Below the pieces are notes generated by a model. It saw only the letters and a program-made list of their open reading frames with translations, did no database searches and was not told the DNA's origin. Of a stretch of 24,129 nucleotides of DNA, positions 12,102-20,250 are shown piece after piece (within the stretch, counting starts at the first letter, position 1; each line of letters opens with the position of its first letter). The translations under genes and the position numbers were made by a program. The stretch spans positions 1-24,129 of the forward strand of contig JAYKXP010000344.1 in the NCBI GenBank assembly GCA_037176845.1, read 5' to 3'. The DNA comes from Paramarasmius palmivorus (lineage: Eukaryota; Basidiomycota; Agaricomycetes; Agaricales; Marasmiaceae).

Positions 12102-12688
12102 TTTCTAACCTTCGTTTACTGATACAGCCGGACTATCTCGAGCTCTCATCCTGCCTTCCAACCTCGGAAAGTTGTCTCCGCCGCACAACGCACACACTCT
12201 TACATCCAGACAGTCTGGGAGTAACGTCTTTCCATGCCGGTGGTCTCTGTTACGATACCCTTCGGACTCTCCCCGTCTCCTTCTCTCACTCATACGCCTT
12301 TGTAGCCCGTCGCCTCAAGGTCTTCAATGCATCCTCAAACACAAGGCATCGACTCGTTCCTTTATTCACATACCCGTGCAACCCACAACACCATTCTAAG
12401 CCTGTCGTTTCATCTCGCAATTCTCATTTTCACGCTTCCCTTCTCGTCGATATGACGGTTGGTAATCATCCGCTTCGGGGACGATTCATGCCGACTCGAA
12501 GACAGCAAGGACGATCCGTTATCCCAACGTACCCCACGCAAGGAAACATGTACCTACAGTCTACTGGGGCTGGTACCATCAACGACGTCACTTGGGTCGA
12601 AATTTCTCTTCCTCTTATCACCTCTCGAACCTTTCACATTTCCGTCATCGTTCGGGATATGCCGATCAATGCTTCGTTCGCCGTATAG
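12102..12688 (+). CDS. Long open exon of an unrecognised gene (about 195 codons)
   Basis: After an acceptor-like GACTATAG the frame stays open from about 12102 to a TAG at 12686, the longest uninterrupted plus-strand frame in the window. Third positions are strongly C/T-biased, as in fungal coding sequence. Recognisable stretches are PDYLELSSCLPTSESCLRR, GLCYDTLRTLPVSFSHSYAF, DMTVGNHPLRGRFMPTRR and GTINDVTWVEISLPLITS. The first in-frame ATG is late (12452), so the true start should be in an upstream exon near 11.6-11.9 kb, where consensus introns are present. No known domain was recognised. It may be a gene remnant, but the lack of stops argues against old decay. Confidence 0.4.
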
Positions 12689-13393
12689 CCCCACGTTGCA
12701 AATGCGTGTTTGGGTTGGGTCTTCTATTCGGTTCCATTGCCATGGCCTTGTTTTTCCTCTGCTGAACAAATCTCCTGATATTGAACCACTATTTCCATTC
12801 ATCGCACGCGGTACCTTCCACTATTCACGGCTAGGTTATGCGTAAAACATCGAAGATCTCTTTCCGATACCTACGATACCAGATGTCCGATATCGTTCAT
12901 GACTACTTGTACCAGCTTGTACCTCTTTCCTATAGAGGCGAACCGTTTGCGGGGAACTCTACGGCCTTTTCGTACGGGACAGCTGTGTATTATGGGATTG
13001 TCGCGAGAAGTATGGTAAAGCTTTACTCGAATGTTACACTCACGACTGCAGAACCACTTGAAAGTCAGATCTAAGTAATCCAAGTTATTGAACGGGCTTG
13101 AAGCGTCATGGCTACGCAAAGAATTCTGATCCAGAGGTGAATGATTGGTTCGCGAACCTACCTAGATGAGAATTGATTGATGCCATCGCCCGTGCCCGTT
13201 ATAAGGCGAGTCTCGAGTTCATATCACTGAGGAAAGATGATTATGGCCGCTGATTCGATGGTCACGGTAGCAAGTCGAATCTCTGGGCAAGTACTCGGAG
13301 CGCAGTGTCGATTCACAACGCATACTCGCAGAATTGGTGTGGAACTCAACACCGATTAAGACAGTTCTATGGTATACTGACTAGTCATGCGGA

Positions 13394-13873
13394 ATGAGCG
13401 AATATCGGGATATAAGACTTGACAAAAGCTCACCCGAAATTTCGACACTTGTTCTGGCCTATACGACAGTATGGGCTGCGTACATACGCTCTGGGAGCTT
13501 GGAAGAGAAACAAGCTGTTGGAAGTCCCGGCTGGAAATCAATAACGTGTCTAAAGTTGGAACAATCCTGCGCGGACCTTGTATCATCAAATTTGTTCGTA
13601 GCCAATATTTTTCTACGCTGTACTCTTGCAGAGGCAGCGATTCACAGTAGCGGGAATTCACATTCTCGGCATTTGTTTGAATGCGCGTTCAGATGGGCGT
13701 CTCGAGTTCAAGAAGCCTCCGGTAACCTAATACCCGGTTATCCGAGTAACTCTGTTTGGCAAGGACAAATAAAAAGCTCCTCGTCAACCACGGCGACAAA
13801 ACTCAACCTTTCTCAGCCATGGCCATATTACACCTCAGCGAACACACCAAACGATCCCAAATGTTACTCCTAG
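13394..13873 (+). CDS. Hypothetical protein, single-exon frame (159 aa)
   Basis: An ATG-initiated frame is open for 159 codons (starts MSEYRDIRLDKSSPEIST, ends in a Ser/Thr-rich tail). I see no signal peptide, membrane segment or known motif. A 101-codon frame on the other strand overlaps it, so coding on either strand is uncertain. No promoter or polyadenylation signal was identified. It sits just before the satellite block and could be chance. Confidence 0.25.
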   Translation: MSEYRDIRLDKSSPEISTLVLAYTTVWAAYIRSGSLEEKQAVGSPGWKSITCLKLEQSCADLVSSNLFVANIFLRCTLAEAAIHSSGNSHSRHLFECAFRWASRVQEASGNLIPGYPSNSVWQGQIKSSSSTTATKLNLSQPWPYYTSANTPNDPKCYS

Positions 13874-14236
13874 TCTATATACCAACTCTCGCGACTAAAG
13901 GCTGGTTGGAACGGCCAGAATAGCCGGTATACTTTCGATGCTTCATCCAAAGGTGCCTTCCGCAAGTTTTATTCATCCCCTCTCGCAAGTCTCAGGCCCA
14001 CTTTGAATATAGGCATCTCCAAGACTACCTGCTCAGGTTTTTCTCCTCACCAAGGCTTGTCGCAAGTAGTTCTCTACACTCCGGAACTCCAACGACACCA
14101 GTTCTTCGCCTATACTGCCCGCGTTTACAACGCCCATATGCTCGTTTTGAAAGGGGTATTGATAATAGAAGAGGGTAGGGTGGGTAGGGAGCTCGGGAAT
14201 GTCAGGGTTACACGAGGCTGGTATGTGAGCTAAAGG

Positions 14237-14312
14237 TTATTAGAGGATTGTAGGGGAGCCATAGGGTTAGGGGTTTATTAGAGGATGGTAGGGGAGCCAT
14301 AGGGTCGATATC
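14237..14312. repeat. Two 38-bp direct repeats containing telomere-like TAGGGT
   Basis: A segment beginning TTATTAGAGGATTGTAGGGG recurs 38 bp further on (14275) with one change and again ends AGCCATAGGGT. Interspersed TTAGGGG and TAGGGT make it look like degenerate telomeric sequence at the left edge of the satellite. Confidence 0.7.
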
Positions 14313-14319
14313 GACCCTA
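14300..14319. repeat. 20-bp perfect palindrome of telomere-like sequence
   Basis: TAGGGTCGATATCGACCCTA is its own reverse complement. A near copy lies at 15305-15326 on the other side of the satellite block, so the two bracket it. Confidence 0.85.
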
Positions 14320-14406
14320 GGGTGTTCTATGCCCTAGGGTATGGTACAGGGATCTGGATAGTGACACTTGGATACTGGTAGGGTATGTGGGATCTCACCA
14401 CACAGA

Positions 14407-15255
14407 GGCGTCTACGACGCCCTGGTGGGATGGGGCTTACCGTGAGAATTTTATTCTGGGTCTGCACATCCTTGGCGTCTACGACGCCCTGGTATGATAG
14501 GAATAATGATAGGACTTTATTGTAGTCCTTACTTTGTTCCCGTAACAATGTTCCGTTGACATGCACCTTGAAGTAGGGCGTCCACGACGCCCAGGTGGGA
14601 TGAGACATAGTGTGAGAATTTATTCTGGGTCTGATAGGGTATCTGGAATCTCCATGCCACACCACACAGAGGCGTCTACGACGCCCTGGTATGATGAGAC
14701 TCATGATGGGACTTTATTGTAGTCATTACTTTGTTACTGTTCCCTCAGCATGCACCTTAAAGTGGGGCGTCCACGACGCCCATGTGGGATGAGACATAGT
14801 GTGAGCATTTATTCTGGGTCTGGTAGGGTATGTGGAACAGAGGCGTCTACGACGCCCTGGTGGGATAGGGCTTACTGTGAGAATTTTATTCTGGGTCTGC
14901 ACATCCTTGGCGTCTATGACGCCCTGGTATAATAGGACTTATGATGGGACTTTATTATAGTTCTTACTTTGTTACTGTAACAATGTTCCATCAACATGCA
15001 CCTTGAAGTAGGGCGTCCACGACGCCCAGGTGGGACGAGAACTGATAGTAAACAAGTTCCCCAACCCCTGAACCCTATACCCTAATGTGAGGCACTCCAG
15101 TGAGATGCGAGGTAGTGTGGGAATTTATCCTGGGCCTGTTGATCCAAGGCGTCTACGACGCCCTGGTGAGATGGGACTCATCGTGAGAACTTTATTCTGG
15201 TCTACAACATGCTGTTAACAGGTCCCCTAGACTACAATGAGGCGTCTACGACGCC
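14407..15255. repeat. Satellite with ten copies of a 15-bp gapped palindrome
   Basis: GGCGTC-NNN-GACGCC occurs at 14407, 14474, 14577, 14671, 14766, 14842, 14909, 15012, 15148 and 15241 (NNN is TAC, CAC or TAT). The first three copies repeat exactly 435 bp later, showing a tandem duplication; 14474/14577 and 14671/14766 show an older partial duplication of about 190-197 bp. Shared spacer text (TTTATTCTGGGTCTG, ATGCACCTTGAAGTAGGGCG) confirms common origin. The inner CGTC-NNN-GACG is the same core as in the hairpin field to the right. There are no convincing genes in it. Confidence 0.9.
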
Positions 15256-15304
15256 CAGGAAGAGCCTTAGGGTTAGGGGTTATTAGGTGGACCTAGGGTC
15301 GATG

Positions 15305-15326
15305 CTAGGGTCGACATCGACCCTAG
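15305..15326. repeat. Right bracket palindrome of the satellite
   Basis: CTAGGGTCGA and TCGACCCTAG flank a 2-nt centre. It resembles the palindrome at 14300-14319 and lies in TTAGGGG-containing sequence (15268-15330), marking the right edge of the satellite block. Confidence 0.8.
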
Positions 15327-15693
15327 GGTACTTGGGTGTGTGCTAGGGTAGGTGAAAGGGACTTACGGGTAGTGCTGGCTAGGGTATAGTAGGGTATTGG
15401 GGACTTGGATACTTTTCCTGGCAAAGTTTGATTAGTGCAAAGTCATTCGTCCAAGAGGATGTGTGTTTGATAACTTACCGTGTGATTTTTTTGTGACTCG
15501 AGACAACTGTAGTGATGCGTCGTAGACGATTGAGGGAGAGGAAGGCAGAAGATACCGTGGGAATCGAGTGTCTGCCTCACTCTCCTCATCTGCGACGCTT
15601 GACTGATGGACTTGCACTTGTGTGAACATTCAAGTGCTCAGTCTACATTCAATCGTCGTCGACGACTGTGTGCAGGCTGATGCACTAGAATGA

Positions 15694-15734
15694 TTTTACT
15701 CGAGTCTGATGAATTCCATCAGACTCGAGTAAAA
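15694..15734. repeat. 18-bp-arm hairpin, ACTCGAGTCTGATG type
   Basis: TTTTACTCGAGTCTGATG at 15694-15711 is mirrored exactly at 15717-15734 around a 5-nt centre within GAATTC. The same element recurs at 16329-16370. Confidence 0.9.
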
Positions 15735-15801
15735 ATAACAGCATCCCAGTACACACCCCTTCGTCGTAGACGGAGAGGTGGTTACAGGATCTATAAATGG
15801 C

Positions 15802-15841
15802 GACACCATGCAGGGCTTACCAACAAGCTCTGCATGTTGTC
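15802..15841. repeat. 17-bp-arm hairpin with two mismatches
   Basis: GACACCATGCAGGGCTT pairs with the segment 15825-15841 around ACCAAC; two positions mismatch. It has no CGTC core and sits between two hairpins that do. Confidence 0.75.
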
Positions 15842-16201
15842 AAGGTTTCCAGCACACACTCATTCGTCATAGACGAGTAAATGTGTACTGGGAACTGCTA
15901 CCTGAAATACTCAGGTACACGGGAATCCAACAAAGCATTCATCTACGACGAATGTGTTATGACTGACCGGAAGTTAGTGTACCTGAGTGCTGAGCAACTG
16001 CAAGCTCAGGTACATAGAACCCAAAGGTCTTCACCATAGACACAACTCTTGAAGCCTCTGGTACATTGAGTACGGCCAATTCACCGTCTCTGTGTACGCA
16101 GAGGCTGCTTGAGGGTGCGATGAAGGCTTGGGGAGCAAAGAGAATGGGTGGGGGTTTATTCATCGTAGACGTAGACGAAGAAGGGTACGGGGTGAGCCTG
16201 A

Positions 16202-16327
16202 GTGGCAGTGAACCTGTTCCGTCCCACGCTTTTGCCGAGCGTGGGACGGAACAGGTTCACTGCCACAGGGCGCTCAGCCTGCATCTATTCGTCGTTGACG
16301 AATAGATGTGGATGAGCGCCCTGTGGC
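16202..16327. repeat. Overlapping palindrome pair with a shared arm
   Basis: Hairpin one has perfect 29-bp arms (16202-16230 and 16238-16266) around a 7-nt loop. Hairpin two has perfect 15-bp outer arms (16262-16276 and 16313-16327) enclosing CATCTATTCGTC-GTT-GACGAATAGATG (16282-16308). GCCAC at 16262-16266 belongs to both, so only one can use it at a time. Hairpin one contains the GGCAGTGAACCTG motif seen again at 20253, 23161 and 23194. Confidence 0.9.
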
Positions 16328-16328
16328 A

Positions 16329-16370
16329 TTTTTACTCGAGCCTGATGAATTCATCAGACTCGAGTAAAAA
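16329..16370. repeat. 42-bp near-perfect palindrome
   Basis: The palindrome has no spacer, is centred on AATT, and has one mismatch (16341 against 16358). It matches the element at 15694-15734 and directly abuts the 16202-16327 structure. Confidence 0.9.
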
Positions 16371-16383
16371 CATGAAAGCATCA

Positions 16384-16400
16384 CCTCGTCTACGACGAGG
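16384..16400. repeat. Core hairpin CCTCGTC-TAC-GACGAGG
   Basis: Perfect 7-bp arms flank the 3-nt centre TAC. It is a minimal example of the core and has the same TAC centre as most satellite copies. Confidence 0.85.
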
Positions 16401-16474
16401 AATGGCGAGGACCGAAACATTTGGGGAAGGAGAAGGCGTAAGGGTTCTTGAGAGAGATTAGGGCACCGTAACGG

Positions 16475-16640
16475 CTGGAGAGGAGTCAGAAATAAAATAA
16501 AAAATTGAACGATTAGCTGACCTTGTTAATCGCCCATGTTCCTGCTTTTTTCTGGGCTTGCAGTTGTTTCTATACCCGCGTATGTAGTTCTTGAAGCGAA
16601 TATTAGTGATGGAAAGGGAAAAAGAAAAGAAAAACTTACC
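16475..16640 (-). pseudogene. Minus-strand micro-exon cassette, unit M2, start codon lost
   Basis: On the minus strand a GTAAGT donor (16639) opens a 50-nt intron ending TTCAAG, then a 68-nt exon (16589-16522) reads YIRGYRNNCKPRKKQEHGRL and ends ACAAG before GTCAGC. The exon resembles the one at 22640-22715 (both carry EHG followed by L-x-TR or LRTR). The position where plus-strand units have GACGATGG reads GACGAAGG, so the ATG is absent. The second intron's acceptor also looks altered: the other minus unit has CCGTTACAG, this one CCGTTACGG. Geometry (50/68/about 47-54) matches the other units. Decay is inferred. Confidence 0.45.
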
Positions 16641-16685
16641 TGTCGTCCTTCGTCGACGACGGGAGGTGGTGGTAAGAGGCTAAGA

Positions 16686-16829
16686 GAGGATGTGACCGTT
16701 ACAGTCACATCCTCACTGGTTCGAGGCGGGTTGCATCGTCAGTGACGATGGTAAAGGGAAGACATGCGGAAAAGCCAGTGGCAGGAGCGCTTAGCCTGCA
16801 TCAATTTGTCGACGACGAATTGATGTAGG
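16686..16829. repeat. Three adjacent hairpins
   Basis: 16686-16714 (GAGGATGTGAC arms, perfect), 16734-16750 (CATCGTC-AGT-GACGATG, perfect) and 16795-16829 (CCTGCATCAATTTGTC pairing with one G-T). The middle one is the core type. Confidence 0.85.
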
Positions 16830-16878
16830 TTAGGTTCACGGCAACAGGGGACTCCATACTACCAAGCTGGAGTCCCTA

Positions 16879-16946
16879 GTGCAGCATTCGTCCTTGACGA
16901 ATGCTGCACAGTCAATGTACTCGAGTCCATCTCGAGTACGTTGACT
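16879..16946. repeat. Two abutting hairpins
   Basis: 16879-16909 has perfect 14-bp arms GTGCAGCATTCGTC around CTT. 16910-16946 has 16-bp arms AGTCAATGTACTCGAG with one G-T position around TCCAT. There is no spacer between them. Confidence 0.9.
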
Positions 16947-16990
16947 GCGCTCATCTCATACCTACCTAACCACACCAGAAGCAATCAAAT

Positions 16991-17044
16991 AGCCTCTGGA
17001 ACGCGAGGACAACGAAACCGTCGTCCTCTTTGTACCCAGAGGCT
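16991..17044. repeat. AGCCTCTGG / CCAGAGGCT element in minus unit M1
   Basis: Nine-bp arms 54 bp end to end with an inner inverted repeat (GAGGACAACG / CGTCGTCCTC). On the minus strand it reads LASGYKEDDGFVVLA, which resembles the plus-strand units. It is one base shorter than the 55 bp of the plus units, which shifts the frame before the second arm. Confidence 0.75.
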
Positions 17045-17480
17045 AAGCGAGCTGTGGTGGGTGTTGGGGAAGGTGGAGGCAGGGGAAAATGGTGAAGAAG
17101 ATGGCGGCGAGAGAAAGGAAGGCATCGGCGAGCGTAGCCGATGCCATATTCTGGGCTACATGTACCAGAACACCCTGTACCGATACTCGGGTGTCTGGTG
17201 CACAGGTGTTTGGTTGGAAGGAAGGTGCATGGTGTTGTGGCGGGTGTGGTGGTATGGTGTCCATGGCGAAGAAGCATCAGCATCAGCGTCAATCGCTGAT
17301 GCCAAAATCAAGACGTGCCACTCAAAGAGCCCCAGAACGAGTATTCTGGGGACTTTGAGCGTTGAAGCTGGAGAGGGGGCGTTGTCGACGGACTTCTGCG
17401 GTTGTTCGCGATCGGGTGCGTCCAGTTGGAGGCGGGAATGGCGTTGAGGATGCCGGTGGGTTCTTCGTAGTAGATGGGTG

Positions 17481-17667
17481 CTGTAACGGCGACGATAGCA
17501 TTCAGAAAGACAATAAAAATCAAAACGTTAGTTCACGCACCTGACTTCGCTATTCCCCTTTGCTCCCTCTTACTCCTGCGCTCGGTATCCACCCTGTACG
17601 TATTTATATAGATCTAAGAAAATAAATGTTAGTTGTAGAAGGAAAGTGGGAAAAGAAAAAACCTACC
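17481..17667 (-). pseudogene. Minus-strand micro-exon cassette, unit M1, start codon lost
   Basis: Minus strand: donor GTAGGT (17666), 53-nt intron ending TTCTTAG, exon 17613-17541 (73 nt), donor GTGCGT, 60-nt intron ending CGTTACAG at 17481. The downstream minus-strand text is open (HPSTTKNPPASSTPFPPPTG-like composition in one frame, YYEEPTGILNAIPASNW in another). The block beside the donor reads GACGAGGAACG where plus unit B reads GACGATGGAACG, a one-base loss that removes the ATG. The geometry is nearly identical to plus units A-D. Confidence 0.45.
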
Positions 17668-17709
17668 TATCGTTCCTCGTCGACGATGTGGTGGTAAGGG
17701 ACTAAGAGG

Positions 17710-17735
17710 GGATGTGACGGGTAACCGTCACATCC
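17710..17735. repeat. Hairpin GGATGTGACGG-GTAA-CCGTCACATCC
   Basis: Perfect 11-bp arms around a 4-nt loop. A related but differently looped version is at 16686-16714 in the other minus unit. Confidence 0.9.
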
Positions 17736-17745
17736 GCGGAAACAA

Positions 17746-17784
17746 ATTGTAACCCTAATGGTTTCAAACCATTAGGGTTACAAT
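17746..17784. repeat. 19-bp-arm hairpin containing telomere-like repeats
   Basis: ATTGTAACCCTAATGGTTT and its exact complement flank a single C. The arms contain AACCCTAA and TTAGGGTT. It lies near the point where the unit orientation flips. Confidence 0.9.
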
Positions 17785-17787
17785 GGG

Positions 17788-17920
17788 TTTGCCGGTCAAG
17801 CCGGCAAAGAGAGGCAGCGCGAGAAGGCTGCCTCTCTTAACTTCTTACTACCACCATCGTCGTCGTCGACGATGGTGGTACGTTTGAAGAGGTGGACTGT
17901 GACCATGATGGTCACAGTCC
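17788..17920. repeat. Run of four perfect hairpins at the orientation switch
   Basis: 17788-17808 (TTTGCCGG arms), 17808-17837 (AGAGAGGCAGC arms), 17849-17880 (TACCACCATCGTC arms with core) and 17894-17920 (GGACTGTGACCA arms). The same types, in the same order with changed arms, end each plus-strand unit. Confidence 0.9.
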
Positions 17921-17983
17921 TCGGACATCTTTCGGTCCCGTGAACCTGAGTCTAGACTCTGACTCAGGTCCACGGGGTGGAAT

Positions 17984-18215
17984 CTTCATTGCAGCATCGT
18001 CGAGGACGATACTGCAATGATTAGAACCCTTCCCCGAGAATAAGCGTAATGAATACGCTTATCCTCGGGTACCCAAGTCTCACCCCTTCGTCGTGGACAA
18101 AGGGATGTGACTTGGGTTTGCCGGTTAGACCGGCATTGAGGGCAGCGTGAGCCTTTTCTCACGCTGCCCTCTTGCCCTTCTACCACCACCATCGTCTAAG
18201 ACGATGGTAGCAAAG
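17984..18215 (+). promoter_or_regulatory. Hairpin leader of unit A
   Basis: In order: ATTGCAG / CTGCAAT with core CGTC-GAG-GACG; CCCGAG-AATAAGCGTA / TACGCTTAT-CCTCGGG; ACCCAAGT core hairpin; TGCCGGT-TAG-ACCGGCA; GAGGGCAGCGTGAG / CTCACGCTGCCCTC; ACCATCGTC-TAA-GACGATGGT, whose 3' arm holds the ATG at 18204. The same series precedes units B, C and D. A role as 5' leader or promoter is inferred from position only. Confidence 0.5.
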
Positions 18216-18748
18216 GTATGGTTTCCTTTCTTTCTTTCCCTCTTCTTTGCCAACTTTTTTTCAAAGCAGTATTTATTGGAATTGAGAGAAGGGATGGGCA
18301 TCGAGGAAGGAGGGAGAATGGTTGAGGTTACAGGCGCAAGGTGCGTAGCCGTTGTCTTTTTTTTGTCTTGCATTTTCTTACTTTTAATTTCTCTTACAGA
18401 TACTATTTCATTTCTCTCACCTTTCCCTGCATTCCGTTGGCCGTTACCGCCAATTTCCGTTCGAAGACCGCACAAGAATGTTGAAGACTGTCCAACACCG
18501 AAACCACCTGATTCCGCCCCTCGAACAACTCAACGACTTATGTAGGACGAAACACAACATCCAGCAAGAACGTCGGCATTTTCGCCACCTCGATATGGCC
18601 AACGCGCGGATCTCCACCCCATCTCACCATACCAGACCCCGATATCCAGCATTACAGCCCTTCCTTAGCCTCTGGATACGCACGTAGTGATGAATTCATC
18701 ACTCCTGAAGTACCAGAGGCTATTACGAGGCTGTTGGATTCCGGTTGA
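18204..18748 (+). CDS. Tandem family unit A, small spliced gene of unknown function
   Basis: ATG GTA GCA AAG (18204-18215), 54-nt intron, micro-exon 18270-18340 (YLLELREGMGIEEGGR, then VEVTGAR) and a 59-nt intron ending TTACAG at 18399. Downstream a frame open from about 18545 reads TIPDPDIQHYSPSLASGYAR, then SDEFITPEVPEAITRLLDSG and TGA at 18746-18748. Joining the micro-exon to this frame needs a longer second intron (for example to ATTACAG before CCCTTCC), since the direct junction hits a stop after about 30 codons. ATG choice rests on its constant place in units A-D; an upstream frame is also open for a short way. The region contains an AGCCTCTGG / CCAGAGGCT hairpin with an 18-bp palindrome (18686-18703) inside. 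No known domain. Confidence 0.35.
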
Positions 18749-18764
18749 AGGTAGTATCAAACGA

Positions 18765-19152
18765 CCTGCGGTCCACGACGATGGTGTTTAGCGTTTCCGC
18801 TGACATCAGAATCGTGTTCAGCGGTCATGAACGCCCCAGGACCATGAGCGTGGGCTCTTCCTTTTGTGTTCAATCGGCTCTCGCTTTCACCGCGAGAAAC
18901 CGATATACCTATCATATATACCCTTCCGCCATCTTCCGCAAAACATTCCCGAGCAAAATGGCCAACAGCATTGTTGAGTTGGTTTGCGTTACCACGACGC
19001 GCCTACGAAGGATCGAACCATGGACCTCGCGGATATAGCAGCCTACGTTCGTTCACAGTAGGGGATATAACCGCGAGGCCATCGAGACCATGCACCTTTC
19101 CGCAATTTATTGCATATTCACCATTCCGGGACTTGTACGACTGAGCCAGAAG
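18765..19152. repeat. Further imperfect hairpins between units A and B
   Basis: Examples are CCGCTGACA / TGTTCAGCGG nested in GCGTT / AACGC near 18787-18835, TCGG-CTCTCGC pairing with GCGAGA-ACCGA near 18873-18905, and CCTCGCGG-TATA pairing across 19027-19078 with an inner GCCTAC / GTAGG. No CGTC core is present in these except the CCACGACGATGG-like text near 18772. Confidence 0.55.
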
Positions 19153-19485
19153 TAAAGCGTTCGTCCGTGACGAATGCTTTATTTCCGGTTCCTCAGACTT
19201 GTGCACCCGAGTCTAGTGCCTGAGTCTGGACTCGGGTGCACTGGAACCATGATTGCAGCGTTGATGAACCTGCAATTAATGGTTCCCCTCTCGAGGATAA
19301 GTGTGTTCATACACGACTTATCCTCGAGAACCCAAGGGACATCCCTTCGTCGCGGACGATGAAGGGATGTGCCCCAAGTTTGCCGGTCAAACCGGCATTG
19401 AGAGGCAGCGTGAGTCTTTTCTCACGCTGCCTCTCTTAACATCAAACCACCATCATCGACATCGTCTCCGACGATGGAACGCAAG
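19153..19485 (+). promoter_or_regulatory. Hairpin leader of unit B
   Basis: The order resembles unit A: TAAAGCGTTCGTC-CGT-GACGAATGCTTTA (19153-19181); perfect 13-bp GTGCACCCGAGTC arms (19201-19241); a decayed ATTGCAG hairpin; CTCGAGGATAAG / CTTATCCTCGAG with a one-base bulge; ACATCCCTTCGTC core hairpin; GCCGGT-CAA-ACCGGC; perfect GAGAGGCAGCGTGAG arms; ATCGTC-TCC-GACGAT with the ATG at 19474 in the 3' arm. Function inferred from position. Confidence 0.5.
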
Positions 19486-20107
19486 GTAACGGGTAATTTA
19501 TCTTTCTTTTATACATCATATCTAACTTATCTTTATAGGAGTATCTATGGGAACTAGGAGAAGGGTTGGGCGTCGAGGAAGGAGGGAGAACGGTCGAGGT
19601 AAAAGGCGCTAGGTGCGTGGTCGTCGTCTTTTTTTCCTGCGCTTTCTTACTTTGGTTTCTCTTTTTCAGGTAATATTCTTTCTTTTTTGTACTCCCTACG
19701 TTTCGTTATCGGTCGCTACCGGCTGGTGAAACACTCGACATCATCCAACATCCAACACCACTAACGCCGACGTGCATCGTCGGCGTCATTCCGATCACCA
19801 TTCACCACCTTCACCCCTTTCCCCTTCACCATCAAGAGCTCGACATCTAGAGGCTACTCTAGCCTCTGGCTACGTGCAGAGTGGCGAGTGCGTCACTCTT
19901 GTAGTGCCAGAGGCTATTACGAAGCCTCTGGATTCGGGTGAAGGGTACGAAGGTGCCACGATATGGACTACATACCATACCGCGACCCCAACACCCCATC
20001 ACCGTCGTCTTCGCCGAACTCGAGGACCGCTTTACAGCAAGCCGGGGTTCCTCGAGCGGTGGCGCTACCATGAAGCGTATGTGACAACAAGTCACATACG
20101 TTCTTGA
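19474..20107 (+). CDS. Tandem family unit B, spliced gene of unknown function
   Basis: ATG GAA CGC AAG (19474-19485), 53-nt intron with TCTAAC branch site, micro-exon 19539-19612 (EYLWELGEGLGVEEGGR, then VEVKGAR), 57-nt intron ending TTTTTCAG at 19669. The next bases are GTAATAT, giving an immediate in-frame TAA unless this is a second donor. A frame open from about 19729 to the TAA after 20104 reads PPSPLSPSPSRARHLEATLA, SGYVQSGECVTLVVPEAITK and PLDSGEGYEGATIWTTYHTA. LASGY and VPEAIT align with unit A, spaced identically. The exon joining the two parts is not resolved. No known domain; Ser/Pro-rich and basic in the middle. Confidence 0.35.
20076..20100. repeat. Hairpin CGTATGTGAC-AACAA-GTCACATACG
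   Basis: Perfect 10-bp arms and 5-nt loop, inside the 3' part of the unit B open frame. Confidence 0.85.
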
Positions 20108-20180
20108 CGGCTGTTGTGCAGCGGCAAGGAGCAAACCATTCGTCTGTGACGAATGGTTTCTCCTGAGTATGCTTACCTAT

Positions 20181-20208
20181 TGCACCTGAGCTTGTATACT
20201 CAGGTGCA
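20181..20208. repeat. Hairpin with TGCACCTGAG arms
   Basis: Perfect 10-bp arms around CTTGTATA. A related GTACCTGAG / CTCAGGTAC pair is at about 15978-16012, in the minus-oriented half. Confidence 0.85.
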
Positions 20209-20250
20209 AATCTGCAACATTCGTCTTAGACGAAGGCTTGATTAGTTGTT

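Noticed and set aside
14407..15255. CRISPR array from regularly repeated 15-bp palindromes
   Set aside because: The spacers are themselves homologous and repeat at exactly 435 bp, spacing is irregular, and the context is eukaryotic. It is a satellite.
15694..16370. Terminal inverted repeats of a DNA transposon
   Set aside because: The two ACTCGAGTCTGATG elements are each complete palindromes in themselves, no transposase lies between them, and no target-site duplication could be recognised.
18995..19080. tRNA-like B box (GGTTCGATCC on the minus strand)
   Set aside because: The T-stem has mismatches, there is no matching A box or cloverleaf upstream, and the segment is better explained by the CCTCGCGG inverted repeat at 19027-19078.
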